A stretch of 46,267 nucleotides of DNA from Gelidibacter sp. (GTDB taxonomy: Bacteria > Bacteroidota > Bacteroidia > Flavobacteriales > Flavobacteriaceae): assembly GCA_010906935.1 (NCBI GenBank), contig JAAFHC010000006.1:1-46267 (forward strand), in the 5' to 3' direction. The position numbers were made by a program, and so were the translations under genes. The notes under the pieces were generated by a model, which did not search any database, was not told the DNA's origin, and worked only from the letters and a program-made list of their open reading frames with translations. Below are positions 35,561-44,778 of this stretch, in pieces (within the stretch, counting starts at the first letter, position 1; every line of letters begins with the position of its first letter).

Positions 35561-35773
35561 ATGGATGCACCTAAACTTAAAATCGCCATTATTAATAGAA
35601 TCATTGAGATTGATGATATTGAACTATTAAAATCCCTTGAAAGTCTTTTTAACACTTCCGATAAAAATATTTCAAAGTTTTTAGAATTGGCCAATGAAAA
35701 ATTGCAACAAGAAAACGAAAATGAAACGGAAGATTTTACGGCCTATATTAAAGAATGGGTTAAAAATATGTAA
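35561..35773 (+). CDS. Small acidic hypothetical protein
   Basis: This is a 70-residue, mostly helical, acidic protein: LKIAIINRIIEIDDIELLKS, LFNTSDKNISKFLELANEKL, and the end DFTAYIKEWVKNM. I do not recognise it. Its size and helical pattern resemble small antitoxin-type proteins, but there is no toxin-like partner. It ends 4 bp before the start of the 2TM gene and is likely co-transcribed with it. Confidence 0.6.
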   Translation: MDAPKLKIAIINRIIEIDDIELLKSLESLFNTSDKNISKFLELANEKLQQENENETEDFTAYIKEWVKNM

Positions 35774-35777
35774 AAAT

Positions 35778-36203
35778 ATGGATACTATGAATGATCAACA
35801 CGAATTATACGAAAATGCACGAGCGCGCTCAAAACAAAAAAAGAGGCTGTACTATCATTTTATAGTGTTTTTAGTAGGCGCTGTTTTTTTAATACTGCTT
35901 AACAAATTTTTGAAAGTTGGCGAAAATGTTGTTGAAAATTGGTTTGTTTGGGCCATCATTTTATGGCTTTTCTTCTTTGTATTGCATTTTATAAATGTAT
36001 TTGTTACCCATCGTTTTATGGGAAAAGACTGGGAACGCATACAAACCGAAAAATTAGTGCGGGAGCAAGAATTGAAAATCGCCAAGTTAGAAAAAGAAAT
36101 GGCCGATGACTATGCATTAAAAGCTGAAAAATCACAAGAACTTTATAATTTTGAAAAAGAAAAAAGAAAAAGTGATTTAGACAACGCAACAGAAGAATGG
36201 TAA
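35778..36203 (+). CDS. 2TM-domain membrane protein
   Basis: This 141-residue protein has two adjacent transmembrane helices near residues 24-45 and 55-75 (YHFIVFLVGAVFLILL and FVWAIILWLFFFVLHFI). A long charged coiled coil follows (ERIQTEKLVREQELKIAKLE and onward). This matches the 2TM domain (PF13239) found in Bacteroidota, often near or within histidine kinases. The ORF-track start at 35694 would overlap the previous gene by 80 bp; the ATG at 35778 gives the normal N-terminus. It overlaps folA by seven bases, so translation may be coupled. Confidence 0.78.
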   Translation: MDTMNDQHELYENARARSKQKKRLYYHFIVFLVGAVFLILLNKFLKVGENVVENWFVWAIILWLFFFVLHFINVFVTHRFMGKDWERIQTEKLVREQELKIAKLEKEMADDYALKAEKSQELYNFEKEKRKSDLDNATEEW

Positions 36204-36682
36204 CAATTATGGCGGCCATCGCGGCGAATAACGCGTTAGGAAAAGACAATCAATTGATTTGGTATTTGCCTGCCGATTTAAAACGATTCAAAAAAACGAC
36301 CTTAAACCACGCTGTTATTATGGGTCGAAAAACTTATGAATCGTTAGGAAAACCGCTTGCAAACAGAACAAATATTCTCATTACGCGCGATAAAAATTAT
36401 AAAGCTGAAGACTGTGTGGTGGTAAATTCATTAAAAGAGTCTCTTAAAGTTGCCTTAAAAGTTGATGAAAATCCGTTTATTTTAGGAGGCGCAGAAATTT
36501 ACAAACTAGCAATGCCGTTTGCTGACAAACTTGACATCACTTTTGTTCACCATAAATTTGAGGCCGATGTTTTTTTTCCTGAAATTGATAAAACAATTTG
36601 GAAAGAAACATCACGAGAAGATTTTAAAGCAGATGATCATAACAAGTACGATTACAGCTTTGTGACCTTCGAGCGAATATAA
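36197..36682 (+). CDS. folA: Dihydrofolate reductase
   Basis: FolA reduces the dihydrofolate made by ThyA to tetrahydrofolate with NADPH. The 161-residue protein has VTIMAAIAANNALGKDNQLI, then WYLPADLKRFKKTT (substrate-binding Asp), VIMGRKTYESLGKPLANR and FILGGAEIYKLAMPFADKL. It follows the 2TM gene with a seven-base overlap and converges on sppA with only nine bases between stops. Confidence 0.96.
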   Translation: MVTIMAAIAANNALGKDNQLIWYLPADLKRFKKTTLNHAVIMGRKTYESLGKPLANRTNILITRDKNYKAEDCVVVNSLKESLKVALKVDENPFILGGAEIYKLAMPFADKLDITFVHHKFEADVFFPEIDKTIWKETSREDFKADDHNKYDYSFVTFERI

Positions 36683-36691
36683 ATAACCATC

Positions 36692-38446
36692 TTATTTAAT
36701 TTCCAGCAAAAAAGGCATTCTTGCCTGTATTCCTTTTATTTCTGAAAATTGTTTAATGGTTTGGTATGTTTTATAATTTTCCAATCCCAAAGCTTCAATC
36801 ATGGCTTTTTCCTTTGTTTTCATAAAAGGAATACCACTCAATTTATCGCCTAAGTCTATTTTATAATCTGGATAATTGCGCACTTTATAATCAACAATTG
36901 CGGCCAATTCCGCAGCATACTTTACTGCATCATCCAAATTCCCCAACTCATCAACCAATCCATTTTGCAATGCATCAACTCCCGACCAAACGCGACCTTG
37001 TGCAATGCTGTCCACTGCCTGAATAGTCATATTTCTGCCTTCAGAAACCCTTGCAACAAACGTTGTGTAGATATCTTCAACACCTTCTGTAGTTACCGCT
37101 CTAAACTCATCGGAAATGGGTTCGAAAAGACTGTAATTTGGGCTTTTATTGGTACTCACCTGCTCTGCATTAATACCAATATCACCGGCTAATTTGCTCA
37201 TATTTGGCAAAGCTCCAAAAACACCGATTGACCCCGAAATAGTTGTTGGTTCCGCAAAAATTCTATCTGCATTACACGCAATATAGTATCCACCTGAAGC
37301 TGCGAGATCTCCCATAGAAACCACCAATGGAAGTTCCTTTTTGGTCAATTCCAATTCTCTCCAAATCAATTCTGAAGCCAAGGCGCTTCCACCCGGTGAA
37401 TTTATTCGCAACACAATGGCTTTTACATTTTTGTCTTTTCTGGCTTTACGTAGGGCTTCTATAATTAATTCCTGTCCAATTAAATCTTCATTTCCTTTCC
37501 CATAAATGATTTCTCCTTGTGCGTAAATTACGGCAATTTTATTGGTAGAAGTTGAAGTAACCCTGCCTTTTCCTAATGAAATATAATCTGAAAGCGTAAT
37601 TTTAGATAATTCATCATCAGCTAAAATACCTGAAGCCATTTTTAATTTGGTTTCATATTCATCCAAATAAACAGCGTCATCAACAATATTATTTTCTATG
37701 GCCAAGGTTGCGTTTCGTGCCCATAAATTATCGGCAATGGTGTTAAGTTCCTCAATTGATTTATTTCTGCTTTTAGAAATGTCCACTAACAATTCGCCCC
37801 AAATAGATTGTAAAAATGTGGTGATTTGTTCCCTATTTTCATCACTCATTTTATTATATAAAAATGGCTCAACAGCGCTTTTATATTTCCCATGTCTAAT
37901 CACCTCCAATTTCACGCCAGATTTATCTTGCAAATCTTTAAAAAATAACACTTCTGAAGACAAGCCCTTAAAATCAATTCCGCCTAAAGGATTCATAAAA
38001 ATTGAGTCGGCAACAGAACTTAGATAATATGATTTTTGATTGTAAACATCGGAATAAGCCATAATGAATTTGCCCGATTCCTTAAATTCTTCCAATTTAT
38101 TTCTGATGGCTTGAGTTTGCGCAACACCTGCATTTACATCAATGGTATTGATGCTTATTCCAACAATATTTTTGTCGTTCTTCGCATTTTCAATGGCATT
38201 GATAATTTCATTCAATCCCATTTTTTCATCAGCAAGAGCCAAAAATTCTTCAAGAAAATCGGTACCTTTTGGCGCATAATCTTTCACTATTACATCCAAT
38301 TTAATTTCCAAAATCGAATTGCCTTTAACTGCCACTTTTTCCGATTCACCAAATGCCATTGCAATCACAATAAACATTATAAATAATATGCCCAATGCAA
38401 TTAACGTCCCTAAAATTGACGCGATTAAATTTCTTAAAAATATCAT
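36692..38446 (-). CDS. sppA: Signal peptide peptidase SppA (67-kDa type)
   Basis: This 584-residue membrane protease removes leftover signal peptides. An N-terminal anchor spans about residues 8-32 (ASILGTLIALGILFIMFIVI). The protein has the duplicated S49 layout: the general-base Lys is in the first half (RHGKYKSAVEPF), and the nucleophile Ser is in the second half (MGDLAASGGYYIACNADRIF). It is full length compared with E. coli SppA. It is divergent from folK-dNK. Confidence 0.94.
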   Translation of the reverse strand: MIFLRNLIASILGTLIALGILFIMFIVIAMAFGESEKVAVKGNSILEIKLDVIVKDYAPKGTDFLEEFLALADEKMGLNEIINAIENAKNDKNIVGISINTIDVNAGVAQTQAIRNKLEEFKESGKFIMAYSDVYNQKSYYLSSVADSIFMNPLGGIDFKGLSSEVLFFKDLQDKSGVKLEVIRHGKYKSAVEPFLYNKMSDENREQITTFLQSIWGELLVDISKSRNKSIEELNTIADNLWARNATLAIENNIVDDAVYLDEYETKLKMASGILADDELSKITLSDYISLGKGRVTSTSTNKIAVIYAQGEIIYGKGNEDLIGQELIIEALRKARKDKNVKAIVLRINSPGGSALASELIWRELELTKKELPLVVSMGDLAASGGYYIACNADRIFAEPTTISGSIGVFGALPNMSKLAGDIGINAEQVSTNKSPNYSLFEPISDEFRAVTTEGVEDIYTTFVARVSEGRNMTIQAVDSIAQGRVWSGVDALQNGLVDELGNLDDAVKYAAELAAIVDYKVRNYPDYKIDLGDKLSGIPFMKTKEKAMIEALGLENYKTYQTIKQFSEIKGIQARMPFLLEIK

Positions 38447-38551
38447 AGTAACCTTGAATTTAAAATACGAAAAAAAGTTTATAAATGTTTATAAATTGAC
38501 GTGCAAAGATAGGTTTTTATCTGATACTTTTCTTTTCTTTGTATTCACTTT

Positions 38552-39676
38552 ATGCAAATTTTAAGACCTACATATTTATCTTTGGGAAGCAACCAAGGAA
38601 ACAAGCTTGTAAATTTACAACAGGCTATTGATTTAATTGCAGAAAAAATAGGTGCGGTTGTGAGGATTTCCTCAGTTTATGAAACGGAATCCTGGGGTTT
38701 TAAAAGCGACGATTTTTTAAATTGCTGTATCCAAATTTCCACAGGTTTAAACCCCGAAAATCTGCTAAAATCCATTCAAGAAATTGAACTTTTATTGGGC
38801 AGAGAAAGAACTTCTGAAACCAGTTATAAAGCGCGAATTATTGATATTGATGTATTGCTTTTTGATACGGAGATTATCATATCTAAAGAATTGATGGTGC
38901 CTCATAAAGATATGTTGAACAGAAAATTTGTAATGGTTCCTTTGGCTGAAATCGCACCCAATTTAATTCATCCCATCACCAAACAGCGCATACAAACTTG
39001 TTTGGAAAATTGCACTGACCTTAGCCAAATAGAAAAAACTTCCTTTACGCTTGAACGCCCGATTTCACTAGCCGAAAAATTCAATTATATCGCTATTGAA
39101 GGAAATATTGGCTCCGGTAAAACAACGCTTGCAACTATGATTGCAGAAGATTTTAACGCAAAAATTATATTGGAACGCTTTGCCGACAACCCGTTTTTGC
39201 CGAAATTTTATGAGGACAACGACCGCTATGCTTTTCCGCTGGAAATGAGTTTTTTAGCCGACAGATATTCTCAGCTTTCAGATGATTTGGCGCAGTTTGA
39301 TTTGTTTAAAAACTTTATTGTTTCGGATTATTACATTTTTAAGTCGCTTATTTTTGCACAAGTCACTTTGCAAAAAGATGAATTTTATTTGTACCGAAAG
39401 ATGTTCGACATTATGTACAAAGAAATTTCAAAACCCGATTTGTATATTTATCTTTATCAGGACACGCCTCAATTAATCAAAAATATTAAAAAAAGAGGCC
39501 GAGATTATGAACAAAATATCGCGCCTGAATATTTAGATAAAATTCACCAGGGCTATTCAAGTTTTATTAAAACCGAAGAAAATCTGAAAACCCTTATTAT
39601 TGATGTCTCCCAAAAAGATTTTTTGAACAATCCAGAGGAATACAACGAAATTATAGCGTTAATAAAAAGGCAATAA
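38552..39676 (+). CDS. folK: FolK (HPPK)-deoxynucleoside kinase fusion
   Basis: This is one 374-residue chain with two enzyme domains. Residues 1-160 are HPPK, which makes the folate precursor hydroxymethyldihydropterin pyrophosphate: YLSLGSNQGNKLVNLQQAID, SSVYETESWGF and SYKARIIDIDVLLFD. Residues about 175-374 are a deoxynucleoside kinase: a P-loop EGNIGSGKTTLATMI, then ERFADNPFLPKFYED and a LID-like IKKRGRDYEQ region. Similar fusions are, from memory, seen in related Flavobacteriia. The gene sits close to thyA and folA, linking folate synthesis with dNTP supply. No stop or frameshift splits the two halves. Confidence 0.93.
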   Translation: MQILRPTYLSLGSNQGNKLVNLQQAIDLIAEKIGAVVRISSVYETESWGFKSDDFLNCCIQISTGLNPENLLKSIQEIELLLGRERTSETSYKARIIDIDVLLFDTEIIISKELMVPHKDMLNRKFVMVPLAEIAPNLIHPITKQRIQTCLENCTDLSQIEKTSFTLERPISLAEKFNYIAIEGNIGSGKTTLATMIAEDFNAKIILERFADNPFLPKFYEDNDRYAFPLEMSFLADRYSQLSDDLAQFDLFKNFIVSDYYIFKSLIFAQVTLQKDEFYLYRKMFDIMYKEISKPDLYIYLYQDTPQLIKNIKKRGRDYEQNIAPEYLDKIHQGYSSFIKTEENLKTLIIDVSQKDFLNNPEEYNEIIALIKRQ

Positions 39677-39767
39677 GCATTGGGAAACAGGCAACAGTTT
39701 TTGGTTGTTACCTTCAGCTACGCTCAGGATAAAGGTTTTTCTTGAAAAAACTTGAAACTTTCGCCAT

Positions 39768-40106
39768 TTACTTCTTGTTCAACTCCAACTTTTCGGCAAA
39801 ATAATCACAAAAATCGAGCATGGTAGCGGTCATTTTATGGTCATTTGTTGCGCGGTCAAAGGAAGTTGCCATAGAAACCAATGTTTCATGAAAAAATTGT
39901 TTCATTTCATCTATAGGCATATCTTTTGTCCATAAATCCATGCGAAGCGTCTCTTTTTTTTCAGGATTCCAAACGGAAATCATCAATGCTTTCGACTTTT
40001 CATTTTCAATTTCGCCATCATCTGCCGTCCAGTTTATAGTTTCAGGCACTTTATTTTCGTCTAAACCTACAATAAATTCAATTTTTGATGTTTGTACTAC
40101 TGCCAT
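39768..40106 (-). CDS. gldC: Gliding motility protein GldC
   Basis: This 112-residue protein matches GldC: SKIEFIVGLDENKVPETINW, then KALMISVWNPEKKETLRMDL and the final FCDYFAEKLELNKK. GldC is a small soluble protein; loss of it in Flavobacterium johnsoniae mainly weakens gliding. Its ATG overlaps the stop of gldB by one base, so the two genes form a translationally linked pair. Confidence 0.9.
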   Translation of the reverse strand: MAVVQTSKIEFIVGLDENKVPETINWTADDGEIENEKSKALMISVWNPEKKETLRMDLWTKDMPIDEMKQFFHETLVSMATSFDRATNDHKMTATMLDFCDYFAEKLELNKK

Positions 40107-41062
40107 TATTTTTTTGGTTTATATTTTGATTTATTAAATATTTCTTCAGCATCGGTTTGCAAAAGTTGCTGCAAAGTTACTTCATTATTTTTCATATAGG
40201 ATTTTACAATTTGCCACCCCAACCAAACCCCTATTCTTCCTGGGGATTCTTTATCTATATCAATATAAAATTTCGAAAATGGCGCTTCCGCCATAAAGCG
40301 ATCAAACAATTTTGAATCGGTACTGTATAACAGCTTATTTTCAATAAAATACTTCCAAATTTGCGATTCATTGGCCATTGCCCAATCATATTCGGCATTG
40401 CTATATCCTATTTTTTTTGCATCAGAAATAGACGGCAAATAACTGTCAATCATATACATTTTTTTTCCAGCACCAACAACCAAATCTATAAACTGTCGGC
40501 CCTTATCGGCAGTAAAATAGCGATCGCTTATGGCGCTGGCGATATCAACAATCAATCGTGACCTGTCGAAATTTTGGGATAAATAAACAGGGAAATCCTG
40601 ATAAACTTCACTGTTTTTCCCCAAATACATATCCAAAGAAACAAACATCAAACTATCCGCATAAACAACTTTGTTTTGGTAATCCAAATTTGTGATAAGT
40701 GTAATTATTTTAGGAGTTTCAAAATTTGGATGGTCATATTTTACGTGTTTAAAAAGTTCTTTTATTTGCGCTTTTTCACTTTCAAAATCTCCAAAAACAA
40801 CTTGTGACTTGCTATACAATTCCTGTTCTTCTTTGTCTTTTATTTTATTCAACCAAATGCTGTCATTTTGAGCGGGAAATAAATAAGGAAATTCATTTTT
40901 TAATTGAGGCAACGAATTTTCATCCGCTATGTAAAATTTTTGTTCAAACCTAATTACAGAAACAGTGACCTTAATGTTTGACACATCAACTTTTTTTGCA
41001 ATTTCTTTTTTACAGGAAATTGACAAGAATAAAACAATCACAGTAATTAAAAGTCTGTTCAT
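40106..41062 (-). CDS. gldB: Gliding motility lipoprotein GldB
   Basis: GldB is an essential lipoprotein of the gliding machinery, thought to act with GldJ and the other Gld proteins. The 318-residue protein has a lipoprotein signal (LLITVIVLFLSISC, lipidated Cys near residue 17) and family segments such as YFTADKGRQFIDLVVGAGKK, KIGYSNAEYDWAMANESQIW and RIGVWLGWQIVKSYMKNNEV. It is followed by gldC and divergent from nadE, the arrangement I recall for the F. johnsoniae locus. Confidence 0.92.
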   Translation of the reverse strand: MNRLLITVIVLFLSISCKKEIAKKVDVSNIKVTVSVIRFEQKFYIADENSLPQLKNEFPYLFPAQNDSIWLNKIKDKEEQELYSKSQVVFGDFESEKAQIKELFKHVKYDHPNFETPKIITLITNLDYQNKVVYADSLMFVSLDMYLGKNSEVYQDFPVYLSQNFDRSRLIVDIASAISDRYFTADKGRQFIDLVVGAGKKMYMIDSYLPSISDAKKIGYSNAEYDWAMANESQIWKYFIENKLLYSTDSKLFDRFMAEAPFSKFYIDIDKESPGRIGVWLGWQIVKSYMKNNEVTLQQLLQTDAEEIFNKSKYKPKK

Positions 41063-41121
41063 TAATTTCTATATTTACAATTCTTTATTTAAAAAGTCAA
41101 AATTACTAAATAAAATTAATT

Positions 41122-41916
41122 ATGAACGCTGAAAAAGTTGTAGAATATATTGTTTTCTGGTTAAAAGACTATGCCGAAAAATCGAGTGTGAATGGTTTTG
41201 TCATCGGAATTTCAGGCGGTATAGATTCTGCAGTAACCTCAGCACTTTGCGCAAAAACTGGCTTTCCTGTTTTATGTCTTGAAATGCCTATTCATCAAGC
41301 TGAAAATCAAGTCACAAGAGCTTATGACCATATTTCATGGTTACAAAAAAACTTTAAAAAAGTGACCTTAAAACAGGTAAATTTAACTCCGGTATTTGAC
41401 AGTTTGGTTGCTACTTTCCCCGCAGTTGAAAATGAAGAACAACGTTTTATGGCTTTGGCAAACACGCGCGCAAGGCTAAGAATGACTACTTTGTACTATT
41501 TTGCGGGAATAAAAGGTTATTTGGTTGCAGGAACGGGAAATAAAGTGGAAGATTTTGGCGTAGGTTTTTTTACCAAATATGGCGATGGCGGTGTTGATAT
41601 AAGTCCGATTGCCGATTTAATGAAATCCGAAGTTTATGAGATAGCGAAATATTTAGGCATTAATGAAGCAATTATTAAAGCTGCTCCAACCGATGGTTTA
41701 TGGGGCGATGACAAAACTGATGAAGATCAGATTGGCGCAGGTTATGACGAATTGGAATGGGCGATGAAACAAGTTGAGTTGGGTAAAAAAATTACCAATT
41801 TTGAGGGAAGAGAAAAAGAAGTGTTTGATATTTACATAAAAAGAAACCATGCAAACAAGCACAAGATGATTCCAATACCAATTTGTGAAATACCATTAGC
41901 ATTGAAAAAAGAATAG
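41122..41916 (+). CDS. nadE: NH3-dependent NAD+ synthetase
   Basis: NadE amidates nicotinate adenine dinucleotide to NAD+. The 264-residue protein is the short, ammonia-using form without a glutaminase domain. It has the ATP pyrophosphatase loop GFVIGISGGIDSAVTSALCA, then GTGNKVEDFGVGFFTKYGDG and AAPTDGLWGDDKTDEDQIG. It is divergent from gldB with a 59-bp gap. Confidence 0.95.
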   Translation: MNAEKVVEYIVFWLKDYAEKSSVNGFVIGISGGIDSAVTSALCAKTGFPVLCLEMPIHQAENQVTRAYDHISWLQKNFKKVTLKQVNLTPVFDSLVATFPAVENEEQRFMALANTRARLRMTTLYYFAGIKGYLVAGTGNKVEDFGVGFFTKYGDGGVDISPIADLMKSEVYEIAKYLGINEAIIKAAPTDGLWGDDKTDEDQIGAGYDELEWAMKQVELGKKITNFEGREKEVFDIYIKRNHANKHKMIPIPICEIPLALKKE

Positions 41917-41918
41917 CG

Positions 41919-41940
41919 AAAAAATTTGGCAATATGCCAA
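41919..41940 (-). terminator. Intrinsic terminator downstream of the stress protein gene
   Basis: TTGGCA (41926-41931) and TGCCAA (41935-41940) form a stem. On the minus strand it is followed by ATTTTTTCG, so it most likely ends the universal stress protein transcript, 68 bp past that gene's stop. It also lies just past the nadE stop. Confidence 0.6.
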
Positions 41941-42007
41941 TTAAAAAAATATCAATTACCTGACTATAGATACTTGATACTTTGTAATACAAGTTGAAAA
42001 TTTTACG

Positions 42008-42838
42008 CTACAATTTAAATGTAACAACAGGCAATTTTGCATGATTTGCCAAATCTTCCCCAATGCTTCCGTTAAATAAATGCGACAAACCTCTTCTTCC
42101 GCTAGTGTTTAATAAGATAACATCCGCATCTATCACTTTAGAGAAATTTAAAATACCGGCTTCCACAGAAACATCGTTGTATATATTTAAGGTATAATCA
42201 CCCAAATCAAAATCATTGATAAAATTTCTTATTGCATCACTTGATTCTTTGGTCGTCTCGAAATTATGAATCGTATTTATTTTAAGTAAATGCAGTCGCG
42301 CATTAAAAAGTGACGCGAAATCCAATATTTTTTGGAAAGCATTTCTATGATCAACTTTAAAATTAGATGCAAAAACTATATTGTCAATTTTAAACTTATC
42401 AATCTCTCTTTTAATAACTAGCACGGGAACATTCGAATTTCTGACAACTTTTTCAGTATTAGAGCCCACCAACATTTCTTCAAGTCCGGAAGTTCCTTTT
42501 GAACCCATAACTATTAAATCGGCGTTTTGCTTATTACTTTCATCAATAATTCCATCAAAAGCTTTGTGAAACTGTACAGAATCTTCCACCTGTAAACCAT
42601 CCAAAAAAGGCAATCTTTTAAATTCCTCAAACTTTTCGTGCGCTCTTTTCAAAAACAACATCGCCGAAGGTGTATTATTAGTAGAACCGTAACCTGCAGG
42701 ATCTATAATTCCTGTGGGAAGTTCAAGCATGTGCAGCAAATATATTTTTGAATTTGTGAGTCTGGCAATATCAGACGCCACTTTTGCAGCATACTTTGCT
42801 TGTTCAGAAAAATCGATAGGGACCAGAATACTTTTCAT
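42008..42838 (-). CDS. Universal stress protein, two UspA domains
   Basis: This 276-residue cytoplasmic protein has two UspA domains. The first (1-145) opens KSILVPIDFSEQAKYAAKVA and ends with the ATP-binding style loop ADLIVMGSKGTSGLEEMLVG then VVRNSNVPVLVIKR. The second (about 150-276) ends ADVILLNTSGRRGLSHLFNG, with the nucleotide loop less well kept. Such proteins help cells survive stress; the trigger is unknown. It stands alone and has no evident promoter match. Confidence 0.9.
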   Translation of the reverse strand: MKSILVPIDFSEQAKYAAKVASDIARLTNSKIYLLHMLELPTGIIDPAGYGSTNNTPSAMLFLKRAHEKFEEFKRLPFLDGLQVEDSVQFHKAFDGIIDESNKQNADLIVMGSKGTSGLEEMLVGSNTEKVVRNSNVPVLVIKREIDKFKIDNIVFASNFKVDHRNAFQKILDFASLFNARLHLLKINTIHNFETTKESSDAIRNFINDFDLGDYTLNIYNDVSVEAGILNFSKVIDADVILLNTSGRRGLSHLFNGSIGEDLANHAKLPVVTFKL

Positions 42839-42931
42839 AAAAAATTGTTGTATAGTTTATTATCCTAATGCTAAGTTAATAATTTTAAATTAAAAATAAA
42901 CATGAATTTTTATCATTTAAAAAAATCTTAG

Positions 42932-42939
42932 TATATTTG
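42932..42939 (+). promoter_or_regulatory. -7 box of the rimP-nusA-infB operon
   Basis: TATATTTG matches the Bacteroidota -7 consensus exactly, 66 bp before the rimP ATG. Transcription would start near 42946, leaving a leader of about 50 nt that contains the hairpin at 42968-42992. No clear -33 element is seen. Confidence 0.55.
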
Positions 42940-42967
42940 CACCGAATTAGAACAGATAAAGGACTAG

Positions 42968-42992
42968 GAGGGGACATAAGTCCCCTCTTTTT
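42968..42992 (+). promoter_or_regulatory. Attenuator-like hairpin in the rimP leader
   Basis: GAGGGGAC and GTCCCCTC form an 8-bp GC-rich stem with an ATAA loop, followed at once by TTTTT, the form of an intrinsic terminator. It ends only 5 nt before the rimP ATG and downstream of the promoter, so it should stop part of the transcription or hide the start codon. Since nusA, an elongation and termination factor, is in the operon, feedback control is plausible. Confidence 0.7.
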
Positions 42993-42997
42993 ATAGT

Positions 42998-43465
42998 ATG
43001 ATACAAAAAGAAAAAGTCATAAATTTGGTAAAAGAAGCTATCGAAGAAAACCCAGAGTTGTTTTTGATAGACTTGAAATTTTTGGCAGACAATAAAATTT
43101 CTGTTGAAGTTGATGGCGATCATGGCGTAACTTTAAAGGAATGTATTAGAATAAGTCGAGGAATTGAGCATAATTTAGATCGAGAAATAGAAGATTTTTC
43201 GCTTGAAGTAGCTTCTCCGGATATTGCAAATCCGTTAAAAGTTAATCGGCAGTATAAAAAAAATATCAATAGGGTTTTAACTTTAAAGTTAAAAGACAAA
43301 ACCAATGTTGAAGGTGTGCTTAAAAATGTTACTGACAATGAGATTGAATTGGAATGGAAAACCCGTGAACCAAAACCTTTAGGGAAAGGAAAAGTAACGG
43401 TCACTAAAAATTCAACAATCCCTTTCAGCAATATTTTAGAAGCAAAAGTGAAAATAATATTTTAA
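42998..43465 (+). CDS. rimP: Ribosome maturation factor RimP
   Basis: RimP helps assemble the 30S subunit. The 155-residue protein has an N-terminal domain with LVKEAIEENPELFLIDLKFL and ISVEVDGDHGVTLKECIRIS, then YSLEVASPDIANPLK-like DFSLEVASPDIANPLKVNRQ, and a C-terminal Sm-like domain (about 85-155). It is first in a rimP-nusA-infB operon, the standard order, with 12 bp before nusA. Confidence 0.95.
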   Translation: MIQKEKVINLVKEAIEENPELFLIDLKFLADNKISVEVDGDHGVTLKECIRISRGIEHNLDREIEDFSLEVASPDIANPLKVNRQYKKNINRVLTLKLKDKTNVEGVLKNVTDNEIELEWKTREPKPLGKGKVTVTKNSTIPFSNILEAKVKIIF

Positions 43466-43477
43466 TTAAGAGAGTGC

Positions 43478-44737
43478 ATGGAAAATTTAGCATTAATTGA
43501 GTCGTTTTCAGATTTCAAAGGAGATAAAAATATTGACAGAGTAACGCTTATGGCAATACTTGAAGAAGTTTTTAGAGCTGCTTTAAAAAGAAAATTCGGA
43601 TCTGATGATAATTTTGATATTATTATAAATCCGGATAAAGGCGATTTAGAAATTTGGAGAAATCGCATTGTGGTTGCTGATGGAATGTCAGAAGATGACA
43701 ATGAAGAAATTGAACTTTCGGAAGCCCGAAAAATTGAACCCGATTTTGAAATCGGAGAAGACGTATCGGAAGAAGTAAAGTTAATCGACCTTGGAAGGAG
43801 AGCCATTTTAGCCTTGCGCCAAAACCTGATTTCAAAAATACATGAACATGACAGCACAAATACTTTCAAGCAGTTTAAAGCGTTAGAAGGAGATATTTAC
43901 ACGGCTGAAGTTCACCATATTCGTCACAATGCGATTATATTGTTGGATGACGACGGCAACGAAATTATATTGCCAAAAAATGAACAAATACGTTCAGATT
44001 ACTTTAGAAAAGGAGACTCGGTTCGCGGAATTATTAAATCCGTAGAATTACGCGGCAACAAACCCGTAATTATTTTATCAAGAACGGCCCCTGAATTTTT
44101 AGTAAAATTATTTGAACAAGAAATTCCTGAAGTTTTTGACGGACTCATCACTATTGAAGGCGTTGCAAGAATTCCTGGCGAAAAAGCAAAAGTAGCCGTA
44201 GATTCGTACGATGACAGAATTGACCCGGTTGGTGCTTGTGTAGGGATGAAAGGATCTCGTATTCACGGTATTGTTCGTGAATTGGGGAATGAAAACATTG
44301 ATGTGATTAATTTCACAAAAAACACCCAACTATACATTGCAAGAGCATTGAGCCCAGCAAAAGTGGTTTCCATGAAAATTCATGAAGAAGAAGGCCGTGA
44401 AGATGGCAAAAAAGGCAGGGTTGACGTATACTTATTACCTGAAGAAGTATCAAAAGCAATTGGGAAAAATGGCGTAAACATTCGTTTAGCCTCACAACTA
44501 ACAGGCTATGAGCTTGATGTGCAACGTGAAGGCGTTGAAGCAGAAGATGATGTTGAATTGACTGAATTTTCTGATGAAATTGAAGCTTGGGTTATTCAAG
44601 AATTTAAAAATATTGGTTTAGACACCGCAAGAAGCGTCTTGGAAAAAGACATCAATGAACTTGTAAGCAGAACCGATTTAGAAGAAGAAACCATTTTAGA
44701 GGTTCAAAAAATATTAAGAGAAGAGTTTAAAGATTAA
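43478..44737 (+). CDS. nusA: Transcription elongation/termination factor NusA
   Basis: This 419-residue factor binds RNA polymerase and modulates pausing, termination and antitermination. The N-terminal domain (1-130) has [20 protein letters not shown]. An S1 domain follows (about 135-200, [20 protein letters not shown]), then two KH domains with [20 protein letters not shown] and [20 protein letters not shown]. It is shorter than E. coli NusA (about 495) because the acidic C-terminal repeats are reduced, as usual outside Proteobacteria. infB follows after 41 bp. Confidence 0.96.
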   Translation: MENLALIESFSDFKGDKNIDRVTLMAILEEVFRAALKRKFGSDDNFDIIINPDKGDLEIWRNRIVVADGMSEDDNEEIELSEARKIEPDFEIGEDVSEEVKLIDLGRRAILALRQNLISKIHEHDSTNTFKQFKALEGDIYTAEVHHIRHNAIILLDDDGNEIILPKNEQIRSDYFRKGDSVRGIIKSVELRGNKPVIILSRTAPEFLVKLFEQEIPEVFDGLITIEGVARIPGEKAKVAVDSYDDRIDPVGACVGMKGSRIHGIVRELGNENIDVINFTKNTQLYIARALSPAKVVSMKIHEEEGREDGKKGRVDVYLLPEEVSKAIGKNGVNIRLASQLTGYELDVQREGVEAEDDVELTEFSDEIEAWVIQEFKNIGLDTARSVLEKDINELVSRTDLEEETILEVQKILREEFKD

Positions 44738-44778
44738 TCTTTAATTATTCAACACAAATTGGCAAAAATAAACATTGT

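Noticed and set aside
35561-35773. Antitoxin of a toxin-antitoxin pair
   Set aside because: It is small and helical, but its neighbours are thyA and a 2TM protein and no toxin-like partner is present.
35694-35777. Upstream start of the 2TM gene in the ORF track
   Set aside because: It would overlap the 70-residue gene in another frame; the ATG at 35778 fits the family start.
41919-41940. Palindrome after nadE read as an operator
   Set aside because: It is followed by a T-run on the minus strand and sits past the stress-protein stop, so a terminator is the simpler reading.
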